Assembly (NCBI GenBank): GCA_021464245.1
Contig: JADCRB010000037.1
Coordinates: forward strand, 946,056-1,010,055
Length of the DNA: 64,000 nucleotides
Source of the DNA: Carallia brachiata
Lineage: Eukaryota; Streptophyta; Magnoliopsida; Malpighiales; Rhizophoraceae
Direction: 5' to 3'
The notes beneath the pieces were generated by a model. The model was not told the DNA's origin. It did not search any database and worked only from the letters and a program-made list of their open reading frames with translations. The position numbers and the translations under genes were made by a program. How positions within the stretch are numbered: position 1 is the stretch's first letter; the number at the start of each line of letters is the position of its first letter. Positions 52,701 to 64,000 of the stretch are shown here, one piece after another.

Positions 52701-55407
52701 ATGCACAGGCATATGGAGTTGATTATTTGAGACTTTTTCTCCGGTAGCTAAACTTGCTTCTGTCAGACTATTTATCTCTCTTGCTGCTATTAATGATTAA
52801 CCTTTATATCAATTAGATGTGAAAAATGCTTTTCTTCATGGTGATTTAACTGAGGAGATATATATGGAGCAACCACCTGGGTTTGTTGCTAAGGGGGAGT
52901 CTGGTAAAGTTTGTCAACTTCGAAAGTCTTTGTATGGATTGAAACAGAGTCCTCGTGCTTGGTTTGGAAAATTTAATGAAGTTATTCAAGAGTTTGGTAT
53001 GAAGAGGAGTAACTGTGATCATTCAGTATTTTATCAGCAATCTAACTCTGGTCTTATATTGTTGGTTGTTTATGTTGATGACATTGTTATAACAGGAAGT
53101 AACAGTACAGGTATCTCAGCACTTAAGTCTTTTCTTCAGACACGGTTCCAAACAAAGGACTTAGGTGTGTTGAAATATTTCTTGGGCATTGAGATTGCAA
53201 GGAGCCGGAAGGGTATTTTTTTGTCTCAACGAAAGTATACCCTTGATCTTTTGCAAGAAACTAGCAAGATAGGAGCAAAACCTTGTACTGCACCTATGAT
53301 TGCCAACATACAACTTACCGCAGATGATGGAGAGTTGTTCTTAGATCCTGAGAGGTACCGGAGGTTGGTTGGAAAATTGAATTATCTTACTGTGACGCGT
53401 CCTGACATTGCATATCCTGTTAGTGTTGTGAGTCAGTTTATGTCTTTTCCACAACTTACCCACTGGACAGCTTTAGAGCAGATCCTATGTTATCTTAAGG
53501 GATCTCTTGGACGTGGTATATTATACAGTAATAATGGTCATACTCGTGTTGAGTGTTTTTCAGATGCAGATTGGGCAGGTTCTAAGGTTGATAGAAGATC
53601 TACTACAGGTTACTGTGTTTTTGTTGGAGGAAACTTGGTGTCTTGGAAGAGTAAGAAACAAAACGTGGTATATCGATCAAGTGTTGAGTCAGAATATAGA
53701 GCCATGCACAATCTACATGCGAGCTTATGTGATACATCAGTTGCTAAATGAGATTGGAGTCGACAGTCCAACACCTATGAAGTTATGGTGTGACAACCAA
53801 GCTGCTCTTCACATTGCCTCAAATCCAGTTTTCCACGAGAGGACAAAACACATTGAAATTGACTGTCACTTTATTCGTGAAAAGATTCAACAAAATCTCA
53901 TTTCTACTAGTCATATCTCAACAGGAGAGCAGTTGGGGGATATTTTCACCAAAGCTTTGAGTGGTCATAGGACTGATCATATTTGTAACAAATTGGGGGC
54001 ACGATAACATCTATACTCCAACTTGAGGGGGAGTGTTGTAAATATAGTAAGTAATTATACTATTGTTTATATATGGTAGGTAATTATTATAGCTTGATTA
54101 TAGGGATTGATTGGTTATAGGGTTCTGATTTTATAATCATCATTATTGATGTATATATAGACTCCTTGTACTATTTCTGAAATCAAGTTGAATAAGATTA
54201 ATTTCTTACAAATATTAATTTGTTAAATTATTACTACCCCAAACTCATTCATTTTCCTACACTGTCCAGCGTAGTCCCAAAGAAAAACCTGGGAAGATAT
54301 GCCTTACAGCAATGTGGGAAAGAACAGAAAGATATTCACATGGTTCAAATTGTGTAAATCGTGCAGCGGCAGAACCTAACATGCGTGTTAAAGATCTTAA
54401 AAAATGTCTGTTAAGAGATCAGAGAAACACGGAGGCAGTAACTAGCAACTAATAACTAGTAAGCATGCTTTATATCATGAAGCAGAAAGAACAGTGAGTA
54501 CGATCCGGGATACGTACCTTTGGTATCATATCAACATTAAATTCCTTGCTTACGCCCAGGTGATCTGGCGGCTTATCACTTCCCCTGAAGCGCTTCCAAA
54601 TCTACAATGGTCAGAGAGTTAACAAAGATGGAAACAAGATTAGGAAAAAAATGGTAATCAGGTAAATGCAAGATCATAGAGAAAAATAGCAGATGAAGAA
54701 GGAATGCAGCAGTGCTATGAGCCGAGTCACCTGATTAAGATTGAGAGAGGTTGATTCACCTCCATAATAGTCGTTTCTGTCCATATGCAATACCTGTTTG
54801 AAACAAGGATTTAAAAAAATAATAATATCAATAGAATGAAAACTGATTTGGGTGTCTCTGATGTGAATTGCCCAAGGATCCACTGTTGAAATTAAGATCC
54901 TCCACTCCATGGAAATGCAAATTCAGAAATCACATTTGTTTGAATGATATCGCTAAGGAACACGACGGCAGACATATTGAGGCCTCTTTCCACCTCCAAA
55001 TTCAATGCAATTAGAAATTTCTCTACCTACAATGCTTGAACACTTTTATTCTATATACGTACGTACAAAAAGACACAAGGAAGTCTGAGATTGAATTTTC
55101 ATTCTATTGTACAAATGAAGAAACTACTAGAATTGGGAACAAAAGTTGACAGTTTGTGGACAAGTGAAGATGGAAATCAATCACAAAAATTTTCCATTGC
55201 TTTTTCCATGTTGTAAAAACAAAGCCTACAACCCAGATAAAAGCAGGGTTCAATTTGATCTTAATAATGAGCTAACATATGAATGGAGTTGGGTTGAAGA
55301 GAAAATAGCATTAGCATAACCTTGAGTCCATCAACAGAAAGAAGACCACTGAGGATGCATTCCTTGAGGCCTGTCCCAAGAACTATTACATCATACTCTT
55401 CATCCAT
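46751..55407 (-). CDS. GDI: Rab GDP dissociation inhibitor (GDI), 13 exons, two single-base deletions
   Basis: Rab GDI extracts and recycles GDP-bound Rab GTPases between membranes and cytosol. Exons: 55321-55407, 54731-54793, 54518-54601, 49116-49222, 48834-49006, 48608-48719, 48403-48483, 48263-48325, 47979-48080, 47748-47872, 47408-47617, 47072-47146 and 46751-46801. They give 1333 nt, two short of 1335 (444 aa, the usual length). The N-terminus has the dinucleotide-fold-like [17 protein letters not shown] followed by [12 protein letters not shown]; further landmarks are [18 protein letters not shown] and MYRKITGK. The C-terminus is [12 protein letters not shown]. One base is missing near 49178 (exon 4, after LVRILIHT) and one in an A5 run at 47608-47612 (exon 11); either would truncate the protein. 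Everything else is highly conserved, so sequence error is likely. Intron 3 (about 5.3 kb) holds a Copia element. Confidence 0.93.
49223..49427. other. GDI intron 3, segment before the Copia insertion
   Basis: Intronic sequence between the acceptor of GDI exon 4 and the left LTR. No other feature is seen. Confidence 0.6.
49428..49604 (+). repeat. 5' LTR of the Copia element (177 bp)
   Basis: It starts TGTTGTAAATATAG and ends AATTTCTTACA. It is immediately followed by the primer-binding site TGGTATCAGAGC at 49605-49616 (initiator tRNA-Met type). I count about seven differences from the 3' LTR over 177 bp, so the insertion is fairly young. TATATATAG and a TATA-like segment within it may serve as its promoter. 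Confidence 0.95.
49872..50441 (+). CDS. Copia GAG, N-terminal part
   Basis: The ORF from the ATG at 49872 ([14 protein letters not shown]) has the typical plant Copia gag start, with [19 protein letters not shown] and the later [17 protein letters not shown] motif. It ends at a TAG (50439-50441) where the family continues in frame ([16 protein letters not shown]). The following 50442-50760 is Gly/Arg-rich ([12 protein letters not shown]) and leads to a CCHC zinc knuckle whose frame is broken near 50690 by one missing base in a G run. Confidence 0.88.
   Translation: MAESSNMKSIISDVVPVTTKITEYRLNGKNYLDWSKTVRVYLRSVDKDDHLTDDPPSNSEKRKIWLREDTRIFLQICNSIDVEVIGLVNHCELVKELMDYLAFLYSGKGNLSHIYDVCKEFYRPEKREKSLTEYFMDFKRVYEELNVLIHFSSDVKTQQSQCEQMAIMSFLAGLPSEFDAARTQILSSS
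50860..51600 (+). pseudogene. Copia protease and integrase N-part, ended by a stop
   Basis: The protease has [14 protein letters not shown], the aspartic protease signature (DSGA). The integrase zinc-binding segment follows ([22 protein letters not shown]) and then the core start ([15 protein letters not shown]). A TAG at 51598-51600 replaces the usual Trp codon after the VDDYSR motif, and the frame changes shortly after, near 51630. Confidence 0.88.
51693..52364 (+). pseudogene. Copia integrase core, C-part, ended by a stop
   Basis: It continues the integrase with [31 protein letters not shown] and [18 protein letters not shown], that is, the second Asp and the Glu of the DDE core. The GxxG-like segment [12 protein letters not shown] follows. 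It stops at 52362-52364. 52365-52818 encodes the linker and RT start ([18 protein letters not shown]) in shifting frames. Confidence 0.88.
52819..54006 (+). pseudogene. Copia reverse transcriptase and RNase H
   Basis: The RT has [32 protein letters not shown] and the catalytic YVDDIVITG. RNase H follows with [19 protein letters not shown] and SWKSKKQ. One frameshift near 53700 separates this from the final part, which continues to the stop at 54005 ([36 protein letters not shown]). An in-frame TAA near 52798 lies just before the block. Confidence 0.9.
54034..54210 (+). repeat. 3' LTR of the Copia element (177 bp)
   Basis: Same length as the 5' LTR, about 96% identical by eye. It is preceded by the polypurine tract TTGAGGGGGAG. 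Confidence 0.95.
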
Positions 55408-56880
55408 TGTTGCCAATTAACTCAACCCCAATAGAGAAACTGCAACTTTCAGATACTTCTGAGAGAGACAGACAGAGATGTGCAAAAGGGATGTGAATGG
55501 ATCAAGGAGTGGTCTTTTTGTGATGTGCAATTTGGAACAGGTCTTTAGCGGGAACCAACGGCCATAACGCACAGACGACGCAAGATTTCCGTACCCACGC
55601 CCCCTCAGCGCGTGCAATACACCGTGCGGCTGTTTAGTCTTTTTATTGTCAAGAAAAAAATAGGAAGACGGGTTTTTTATGAGAAGAAAGGTGTGGGTTT
55701 TAGGTGTATTTGTTATTTTTATTTTTATTTTGTTTATTTGAAAAAAATAAAATGTACATCTTTTTAAAATAGAATATTATTTTTAAAAATATTATTTATA
55801 CATTATATTTAATTATATATATATCTTAAATTTTATAAAAATAATAATAAATAATATAAAACCCAGCCATGTAATGATGATGTTTTTTTTTTTATTTAAA
55901 AGTGTTTGATTTTACTTTTAGAAACTAGTGTTATTATTATTTTAAAAAGTAGCAATACAAATATTTTATTATTTTTTTTTGTGTAATTGTTAATATATAT
56001 TCAAAATAGCTGCTGATTAAAAAAATAAATACCCTCACTTTCATACCCTGACAAGATATTTTCAAAAGAAAAAAGAAGAAAATAAAAAAATATATTATTT
56101 GTTTATTTTTCATTTATTTTTATTAATTCAAATAATTACTTTTTATTTTTTTCATAAATTATTATTTATTTTCTTTCTCACAATTTTCTAATCATTTTTT
56201 TAAAATAAATCATCATTATTATATTATATAATATATTTTTTTTTTATTCTTATCGTCCAATCACAGGTTAATATTCATCAGCCGCCGAGCAATAGTATAA
56301 TTATAATATGACCTTTTGTTTGCAGAAGACGTCCTGTATTGTAGAAGCCAGCGACTGCAAAAAGAAGACAGCGACTGGAACGGTTTTTTTTTTTTTTTTT
56401 TTTTGGCCAAACAAAATATTTTGTTTTTAAGCCTTTTGTTTGTACACGGTGCCGTAGAAGAGAGGCCAGGCCACACTAAAAGGTTTTTAAATATGTTTTT
56501 TTTTTACTTTTTCTTTATAAACAAGTAAAATAATAATATTTTACTTATAAATAGTAATCTAGATTATAAAAATAATATTATTTTAATAAATATAAGGTGA
56601 CTTTCTGTATTTTTTTTCCCCTATTTTCTTTGTATGAGCATAATATTTTTTTGAGTACATTTTTATAAGATTAATTTAAATTAAGTTGAGGTAAAAGGAT
56701 TATTAATTCTAGATACTTGTTATTTTCATTTATTTTTGAATATAATTTACTTATAATTTTATGATATGTAAATTTATTTTATTAATTTTTTATCTTTATT
56801 TATTGTATAATATAAAATTATTGATAATTTATACTCACAAATAAAAATAAGTAAAATTAAAAATTCTCTTAATGCTAATA
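55408..56880. other. GDI 5' flank and AT-rich spacer
   Basis: 55408-55640 is presumably the GDI 5' UTR and promoter. 55700-56260 is AT-rich. 56325-56475 has short direct repeats (agcgactg) and a T21 run at 56382-56402. No gene is recognised. Confidence 0.45.
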
Positions 56881-58828
56881 AAAAAAAATATTTAAAACAT
56901 GCTTTTGTTATTTTATCAGCAATAAATAATATTAATTTAACTAAATATTATAATTTTATTTTATTTATTGATAATAACAATCACAATCAATAATAAATTA
57001 ATAATAATTAATAATTAATAACAATAAATCTAAACACTCCCTTAATACACATGGACGTTCGTGGCACGGTTCGCCTCTAGCGGAAAGTTGGGAGGGTCAG
57101 CGTGTAAGTAGAGGATAACTGGGGACCGTTGGATCTCCGTCGTTGCTCAATGACTACCGAAGACCGACGAAAAGGAAAAAAATTCTCTATCCAAAAAAAA
57201 AAAAAAAACGAAAAGGAAAATCCAAACGCACATTTGACGCCTCAGATTAACACTGTACCCATATTGTTTCTTTATTTTTTAATTAGCTCCTTTTTTTTTT
57301 GTTTTGTTAATTGGCTCCTTTTGTTTTAAATATTGTAGTGAAGTGAATAATTGATAAATTTATTCCCCTAATTACCTCATTTTCTTTGTGGAGAAGAGAG
57401 AACATTGAAGAATCTGCTCTCAATTAAGTAATCAAAAAAACGTATTACAAGTATATTAATTATTACATTTATATACTAAAATCACCTGCTAACGTCTCAT
57501 TTAATATCTTTCGTAAAGAAATTTCATCTCCAAAGCACTGTTGAGTCAAGTGGGTATCTCCACATCTGATTGTATTATTAACAAATTTAAAACTCAATAC
57601 TGTTTTTTAACATAAATTTCCTTTTATTTATGGGCAGAACGATAATATTAAAATTTAAAACTAGTCAATGTAATAAAAAATATACCAAATCACTAATAAA
57701 GTATCCCCTCCCGTAGTAAGTAAATGAACTTGTGTTAAAGACAAAATATACTTGAACACCTAAGACTTGTCCTCAAAAATATGTATACATTTGAGTACAG
57801 AGTTTTTATCCAATATCTACAAAAAGAAACACATTGACGAATAATTTCTAACTAAAATAAGATTGTGGATTTTCATAAATATGTGGACAAAAAAAACAAA
57901 AAAAACTTTGCTTTCCCCAAAATCTAACGATGATCCATTCAATTTGCTACATCAAGATTGTGAAACTCGTGCACATCGCACACTAGCCTTCGTCAAACAA
58001 GTGGCATTGCTCACTACATCACAATATTGCTTTGCAATTCTATCACAATCTTGCTTTCTAATTCAATCGCAATCACAAAATCGCCATACACTTAATTCAA
58101 TTTCATTGCGCTACAAAGTGAACATAACACAACAATACCTCGTAGAACCAACGATAGAAGTGATTTATTCTTGGTAGGGCCGTAGACATCAAGTGAAAGA
58201 TAACGAGAAAGTGCGCACAAACGCACAACTAATATTCCGTGATAAGAACTCGCTTACTAGCACATGCTTCTTACCTTTTCTATTGAAGCACATTTTCAAA
58301 ATGACTATAGATGCTGAAACCATGCAATCATTACAGACCGGTTATATTCCAATTGATACTGTAATCGTCATCCAGAATAAAGTTTTCGAGTTCAACACAC
58401 AATCGGAATCAATTAACTCAAAAAAAGAAACTATAAAAAAATAAAGAAAGCATGCGATCATTTAATTCAAATGATACATGCGCTATTATTCAACAGCTTC
58501 CGACATCCACTTCGGCACAAGAATACAAGAAGAGCCTTTTGATCGATGTATATACACACACGAACTGCAATGTCATTGATTCCTTCAAATTCAATTAGAA
58601 AAAGGTAACCTGCAAGACATTCAAGCTGCAGTTAGCCAATGTGTTCCATGAGCTATGCCTGTTTCTCACCAAAATATCTAACTCCAAACCGGAACAATTA
58701 AATCTCTTACAATTGCAAAAGAAAGAATAATTTTTCATTTTCTTTTTCTTGTTTAAGATAGAAAAGAACATTCAATGCTTCAGTTATTGAAAAATTAGAC
58801 ATTATACGATAGGAGAACACTGTCCCTT
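56881..58828. other. Spacer with a poly(A) micro-insertion
   Basis: The right end of a probable MITE (ctaaacactccc) lies near 57040. A poly(A) micro-insertion is at 57168-57220. ORFs at 57863-58444 show no family motif. 58500-58828 is presumably the 3' UTR of the MADS-box gene. Confidence 0.45.
57168..57220 (+). mobile_element. Micro-retroposon: poly(A) insert with a 12-13-bp target duplication
   Basis: cgaaaaggaaaa is present at 57168-57179 and 57209-57220, and the preceding a also matches. The insert reads aattctctatcc followed by 16 A. Confidence 0.75.
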
Positions 58829-61638
58829 TCATAGTTTCTGATTCGATGGATGAGTCCCAAAAAATGGCTGTAAAACTACATTGTTGTTCTGTGGTATCAA
58901 ACTAGTTCTTAAGCATATTATCGAATGTAAGACAAGAGTCATATAATTTATTATGTGCAGGATTGTGCTCCTTGCACGAAAGAGATATGGCACCAACCCC
59001 AATTTCAGAATAGTATAAGAGGTGTCATAGTCTTCAGAAGGATCAGCTGGGTTGCTATCATTGGTCATCATAGAGCCTGATGACTGGCCTTGTTCATGGT
59101 TTTGGCTGATTGGTAATTTCGTAACCTGCCAAAGGGTGTAGCACTCAGCAAGTGAGAAAGTAGGCAACAAATAACTGAAAAACAAAGATCTCAGAATCCC
59201 ACTTGCTGTTTTAACCACTGGTTCTCTTCCATTAATTGGCGTTTCTGCAAATTAAGAAAAGAAAAGGGATAAAATGACAATTAAAAAGCTATTGGTGTTT
59301 AATAATCTCGTAACAAACGTCATTAAGTTTGTTGCTTTCATTGCGATCATAAAACTGTGTGAATGGCTTTCAAAGCTCCAAAATAATTAGCGAGTGACCT
59401 TGCTTCTAAGGGTGCTGATCTCATTTTTGACTCTTTCATCCTGAATTACCACATAAACAGGAGCATAATTTATTTCGTTAGGATACAAGGATTTGTAATA
59501 TGATCAATTCAGCCAATTAATTTGACATATATAAGAAAGCCTACACAAACCTTTGTTTGCATAACACGGTGCAAACTTCCTACAAGTAATCCCTCAAGAT
59601 GCTGTAATTCTTCCATTTTCATCCCCTGGAGCTCTTCGCCGGTCATTTGTCTGCATTCATTTGATGACCCATCAATTTTTTCTTTTTTTTTTTTGCATAT
59701 AATTGGAAAGCACATCTATACTGGCCACAAATTGATAGCCTTAAGAAGCGTAAACATACAGGCCATGCAGGTTTACCTGAGTTCACGAGTCTTCTCTGCA
59801 ATTTCCTTGCTCAACGTGGTATTCAAAGCATCATCGATCTAAAAGCACAAAAAAATAATTGCTCTCAATAATTTAGTTAGGCTATATTGGAACCTGGACA
59901 ATCAAATTCCTTTCTTATTTGTAGAATCTGGCAAGCATAAGAAGCGCTATAAGGCGGCAATATATGAATTGTGCCCAAGTAGAGTGACTTGCAGAATAAT
60001 TTCTATCAAAAATCTATTTCCTAGCTTTTCATTTGCTTTTAGTTGAATTAAGGTTATTTGACTGCAAATTACAAGCACAATTAAAATGGGCTATCAAAAA
60101 CATTTCCTATTTACAAATTTTTGTCTTTGCATAGTAGATCCAGGATATGCATGCCCCACAATTCTGGGCTTATACGAACATTATTATATTGTACATATGA
60201 AGTTTGTCATCATGTGGATGCTAATAACATTATTGACGACAATAGTGATCATGGCAATTACGAATTCCAGACATTGATAATTTCACCGTAAAATTTATGA
60301 GTTCGGGATCAATTGAACTAAAAGAAACCCTAAACACTATGGTCTAATTACATAATTTATTGATAGTTTAATATGTTAACACTAATCCCTTCTAAGCAAA
60401 GAACACATTCGTTCGCCGAGTTTCTTACCATGATCACATAATCATCTACAATCCCAATGGCACCAACAGAATAAATATCCATGGTTGCATTCAGGAACTC
60501 AAAAGAGGGAAAAATATCTTACCGGCAGATCAACAGACGGTGGAACCAATTTGTTGAGATCTTGTGAGATAAGATTGTGCCGTTCAACCACCTGCCTCAC
60601 ACTTAAACAACAAAAAGATCGGCCAATAATTGTTTCGACCTACTTTTTCCCCCAAGTATTGGGGTTTTTGCCATGAGTACTTATTCGTAGGTATCCCGCT
60701 AAAATGGACATATCCCAACGATTGGAGTTTTGTGAAAGAAGATTGTTAGTTTCGACTTAGCCTTGGATACTAATGCAAGGATTGATATATACTAAGTCGC
60801 ATCCATGCATCCATACGAAAGACATTCATATTCAATAGAATATAGAGATCTTCTTGCTGGCCTGCCCAGCGGTAAGTTGATAGACTAAACACATTGTTTT
60901 TGGGCACGTCCTAAGCTGGTAGGAGAGGTGTCCCATCTTAAGATCAAGAAGCTCTTACGGACCATATGAAGATTTAATAGTGCGACTTATGTGTCACTCA
61001 TCTACAAAAATTCTAACAGAAGTTAGTGGGATGAACACATTGAAATATATATATTTATACATATAATATGTAATTAAATTGCAATAAATAGAACCTTAAA
61101 ATTAATGTCAAATATGTAAATTTATAGTCATATAATAGAGATACGATCTTAAATGTGCAAGAATCCCTCCCATCCTCATTCTCGTTCGTGAGTTAGAAGA
61201 TCAACGACCAGGTAAACACCCGGATTATGGGAAATCTATGGGTTCCTAGGTTTTGTTCATAGATACGCTAAGTTAAAGACAGAAGTCCACACCAAAGGTC
61301 TCGGGGTTTGAGTTGTTGAATTCAATACCTTTTTAATTAGCTTTTTGAGTTAGTTTAAAAAGAAGATACATCCTAGGCTGGCTGAATAGGAAAAGGATAC
61401 CAAGAATTAATACATGGAAAAAAATAATAAAAAAGGACGTATAATGAATAGAAAACCTTGTGGTGGAGTACTCAAAGAGCTTGCCAGTCGAAGAAAAGAC
61501 TATGAGAGCAATCTCAGCATCAGCGAGGGTAGAGAGCTCATAAGCTTTCTTGAAAAGCCCTTTTCTTCTCTTGGAGAAAGTCACTTGCCTCGCTGTGATG
61601 TTGTCGATCTTCTTGATCTGGATTTTCTGTCTTACCAT
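58829..61638 (-). CDS. MADS-box transcription factor, SVP/AGL24 (StMADS11) group, 265 aa, seven exons
   Basis: MIKC-type MADS DNA-binding factor of the group that controls flowering time, dormancy and inflorescence identity; nuclear, binds CArG boxes as a dimer. Exons: 61457-61638, 60523-60595, 59777-59838, 59551-59650, 59399-59440, 59203-59244 and 58829-59125, giving 798 nt uninterrupted. The MADS domain (residues 1-60) includes [20 protein letters not shown] and [15 protein letters not shown]. The I and K regions follow ([45 protein letters not shown]). The C-terminus has the group's LKLGL motif ([15 protein letters not shown]) but then runs on about 30 residues where SVP-type proteins normally stop within a few, so the last exon may be altered. 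SVP, AGL24 and JOINTLESS-type relatives cannot be separated here, so no symbol is given. Confidence 0.92.
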
Positions 61639-62600
61639 TTTCCTTCAGCCCCCGGCCCAGACAATCAACTGAGATGAACAGAGCACAACAGGTTGGATTA
61701 GTTGAAGAAGAATAATAAGAAGAAAAAAGTGATCAATCTGATCCAACCCAAAAAAAAAAAACTTCCCTGCCTTGTTGACTTTGAAGAGAAGTCTAAGAAA
61801 CTTTTAGCTTTCAGAGAAACCTAAATTGCTAAAAAAACTACAAATAAATTAACCCAACCTGCTAACATGCAAGATATTTGCGAATTGCGGAAAGAGATAA
61901 GATAAGAGAAAAAAAAAAATTAGAAAATCTAATTCTCAATTACAGAATATCTACACATAAAGCGTATGCAACGAGCAAAGAAATGCCTTAATAAAAGATT
62001 CAAGAAATCAAGGAATGATCTCAATTATAAGAAACCGACAAGGTGTCCTAAAAACCCAGCAGTCAAAATTAGCAACTTACAGGAATTCTAAATCCAAGCA
62101 CCCCCACAAAGAAAGGGTTGCAATTGTAGAAAATCTACCTATATAATTCGAGTATCCAAAGGCAATATATATATATAAGGAAAAGAAAAAACAGGCAAGA
62201 AAGCACCGCAGTGAGAGAATATTTCTTTGAATGGAAATACAGGAAAAATATTTCTCATCGTTCAGAAAAATAAAGGCCAAAGACTGTGTGGCTATTGAAT
62301 GGAAGGAACACGACGAAGCTAATTAAGAATCTCAAACTAGCTCCAGTAGTGTAAGAAACAAAAAAACACAGTACCTTGAGGAACCCTAGACAGGCACTTA
62401 GATTTTAACAAAAGGTTTAAAAAAAAATAAAAGCACTGGGAAGTTAAAAAAAGCAAAGAATTCAAGTGGCCATTGGTCTAAAAAAGGAAGCTGAAGGAAG
62501 AAAATGACGGAAACCCACCTGTGCTTCACCAGTAGATGCCCATTGACTAAAGGAATGAGACGTACCAGGATTGGCCAGATATTTTTGGTGTCAATTATTA
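61639..62600 (-). promoter_or_regulatory. 5' region of the MADS-box gene
   Basis: It is upstream of the ATG at 61638 with no coding content. A TATATATATA run at 62164-62180 could be a TATA box or simply a microsatellite. A possible 5'-UTR intron donor-like sequence (CTGTAAGTTG, minus) lies near 62078-62088. None of this is proven. Confidence 0.35.
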
Positions 62601-64000
62601 ATTAGCTTTCTTATTTCTCTAATTGTATTTTAAATAATACTAAATTAATTATATAATTAAATTAATAATATTTAATAAAATATATTTTTAAAATTTAATT
62701 ATTTAAAAATTTATATTATTATAATTTTATTTTGATACGCTTAAAAAATTTCACAAAATAATTTCTTTCCTTATCAATTGGTACCTTAATTACCTTTTTC
62801 TGGTAGTCTGCCACTGTTTTTGCCTTTAATTTCTTTCACGGTTTACCATTGATGGCGACGCAACAAGTTCAAATCAAAGGTGATTCACCAACGAAAATGT
62901 TGCATACAGTGATTCTATGAAAAATATCACCTAATAACAAGTAGTTGTTTAGTGGTTAGTTAATATAGTTTCTTTTATATTAATTTAAATTTGAGTTTTA
63001 TTATCATTATGTTTTTATAAAGTAGGTAATATTATTATAACGTGATATTTAATTTAAAATTTGTTAATACTGAAATTAAGAGTGAGAAGATTCATTCGAT
63101 CCTATCAATGTTAGAATTGATGATTCTCCTTATGAGATAAATTGAATGAGAATATAACAGATGATCTTCAACCTTAACTTTTATCTTTAATGATCCACGT
63201 ATTAAGGATAAATATTTTTTTATTCAAAAAATTCATAAACACAATCGATTATTTTATTAAAACTCTTAATAATGTGTGTGTATATATATATATATACACG
63301 TATACACTTTTTTTTATCAAAATAGATACACGTATACACACACTTTTCACTTTATTTATTTGTTATAAAAAAGCATAATTAATCTAAATATTTGTATTCT
63401 CATATACTGCAATAAATATTATTAATTAGTATTTTTCTTAAAAAAAAGGCATCCTGTTGATGGAGCTTCGACTAATCTTATGTTGGGCACAGATATTTCA
63501 ATAGAAATATGGATAGGCACTGATGACCTAGTTCACCGGAAAATGTGCAATTAATGGCCAGGAAATGGAGTTCACATGTTTTTTCACTCTTTTGTTTGTT
63601 TGTTTTTTTCTTTTTTTGTTTTAATCTGAACCAAGTCTTTTCACGTTGATCATGTGACATTTTGACGATTAGCGAAAAAAACAAAGGAATTCATAAACGC
63701 ATCTCATTGTGCTTAATAATTAAGAAAATATTTGTCCGATACATGGCTTATTAAAAAAGTAATACTTACTTTTAAGTCTATCGTATAATTATAAATTAAT
63801 TATTATATATTTAGTATTTAGACCATTTAATCTATTAAATAGAGTATAGATTCATGGTTAAAAAGTGTATCCATGCCAGTACGGCTACAGATATTTTACA
63901 TCGATTTAGATATATGAAAAAGCAAGCTAAACGATAATTTTGTTGTAAAAAGGGAAATGGTTCACGTTAACCAAATTCATCGTGCATTTCATGTGTAAAT
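62601..64000. other. AT-rich intergenic DNA
   Basis: No gene is recognised. A (GT)n(AT)n tract lies at 63272-63296. A reverse-oriented poly(A) micro-insertion candidate lies at 63295-63339 (tacacgtatacac duplicated around ttttttttatcaaaataga). Confidence 0.45.

Larger units (their letters stand above)
49428..54210 (+). mobile_element. Ty1/Copia-type LTR retrotransposon in GDI intron 3 (4783 bp)
   Basis: Two 177-bp LTRs, a tRNA-Met primer-binding site at 49605 and a polypurine tract near 54023-54033 bound a gag-pol region in the order GAG, protease, integrase, reverse transcriptase, RNase H, which is Copia order. The reading frame is broken by several stops and frameshifts, so it is not autonomous as sequenced. 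It lies antisense to GDI. The flanking 5 bp (TATAA on the left, AATAT on the right) do not form a clear target duplication. It lies wholly within the intron and leaves the splice sites untouched. Confidence 0.95.

Noticed and set aside
57863..58444. Two adjacent ORFs of 104 and 83 aa
   Set aside because: There is no recognisable motif, no plausible intron signals and an AT-rich low-complexity context.

Overview
This window is nuclear DNA of a flowering plant, most likely a woody core eudicot. The genes are widely spaced and intron-rich with GT-AG introns, non-coding DNA is AT-rich, and miniature transposons are abundant. The protein styles look Citrus-like to me, but that is recollection and not proof.

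Layout: (1) 1-2885, minus: 5' part of an EXECUTER1-type chloroplast singlet-oxygen signalling gene. It runs off the left edge and carries two frameshifts and an in-frame stop. (2) 2886-5729: repeats and a MITE-like element. (3) 5730-8470, plus: intact six-exon COPI-associated Golgi membrane protein. (4) 8471-25000: a decayed tandem cluster of four SAUR (small auxin-up RNA) genes, all minus and all broken. Copy 1 was hit by both a TRIM retroelement and a Mutator-type MITE. (5) 26064-27786, minus: intact four-exon MDP1-type HAD phosphatase. (6) 28846-41845, minus: 18-exon ULP2-type SUMO protease with two TRIM insertions in introns, a tandem exon duplication and one frameshift. (7) 41846-46750: transposon-rich, including two hAT-type elements in opposite orientation that form a roughly 650-bp-armed inverted repeat. 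(8) 46751-55407, minus: 13-exon Rab GDI gene with a Copia LTR retrotransposon (49428-54210, plus) in intron 3. (9) 58829-61638, minus: seven-exon MADS-box gene of the SVP/AGL24 (StMADS11) group. (10) 61639-64000: AT-rich DNA.

The host genes are ordinary housekeeping and regulatory loci (vesicle traffic: COPI-associated protein and Rab GDI; SUMO removal; plastid stress signalling; auxin response; flowering-type MADS factor). They do not form a pathway cluster. The unusual content is the mobile layer: several small families whose insertions can be dated against each other and against genes through clear target-site duplications, plus a set of tiny poly(A) insertions. Single-base frameshifts recur in three otherwise conserved genes and often fall in homopolymers. 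Part of the apparent gene damage may therefore be sequence error.
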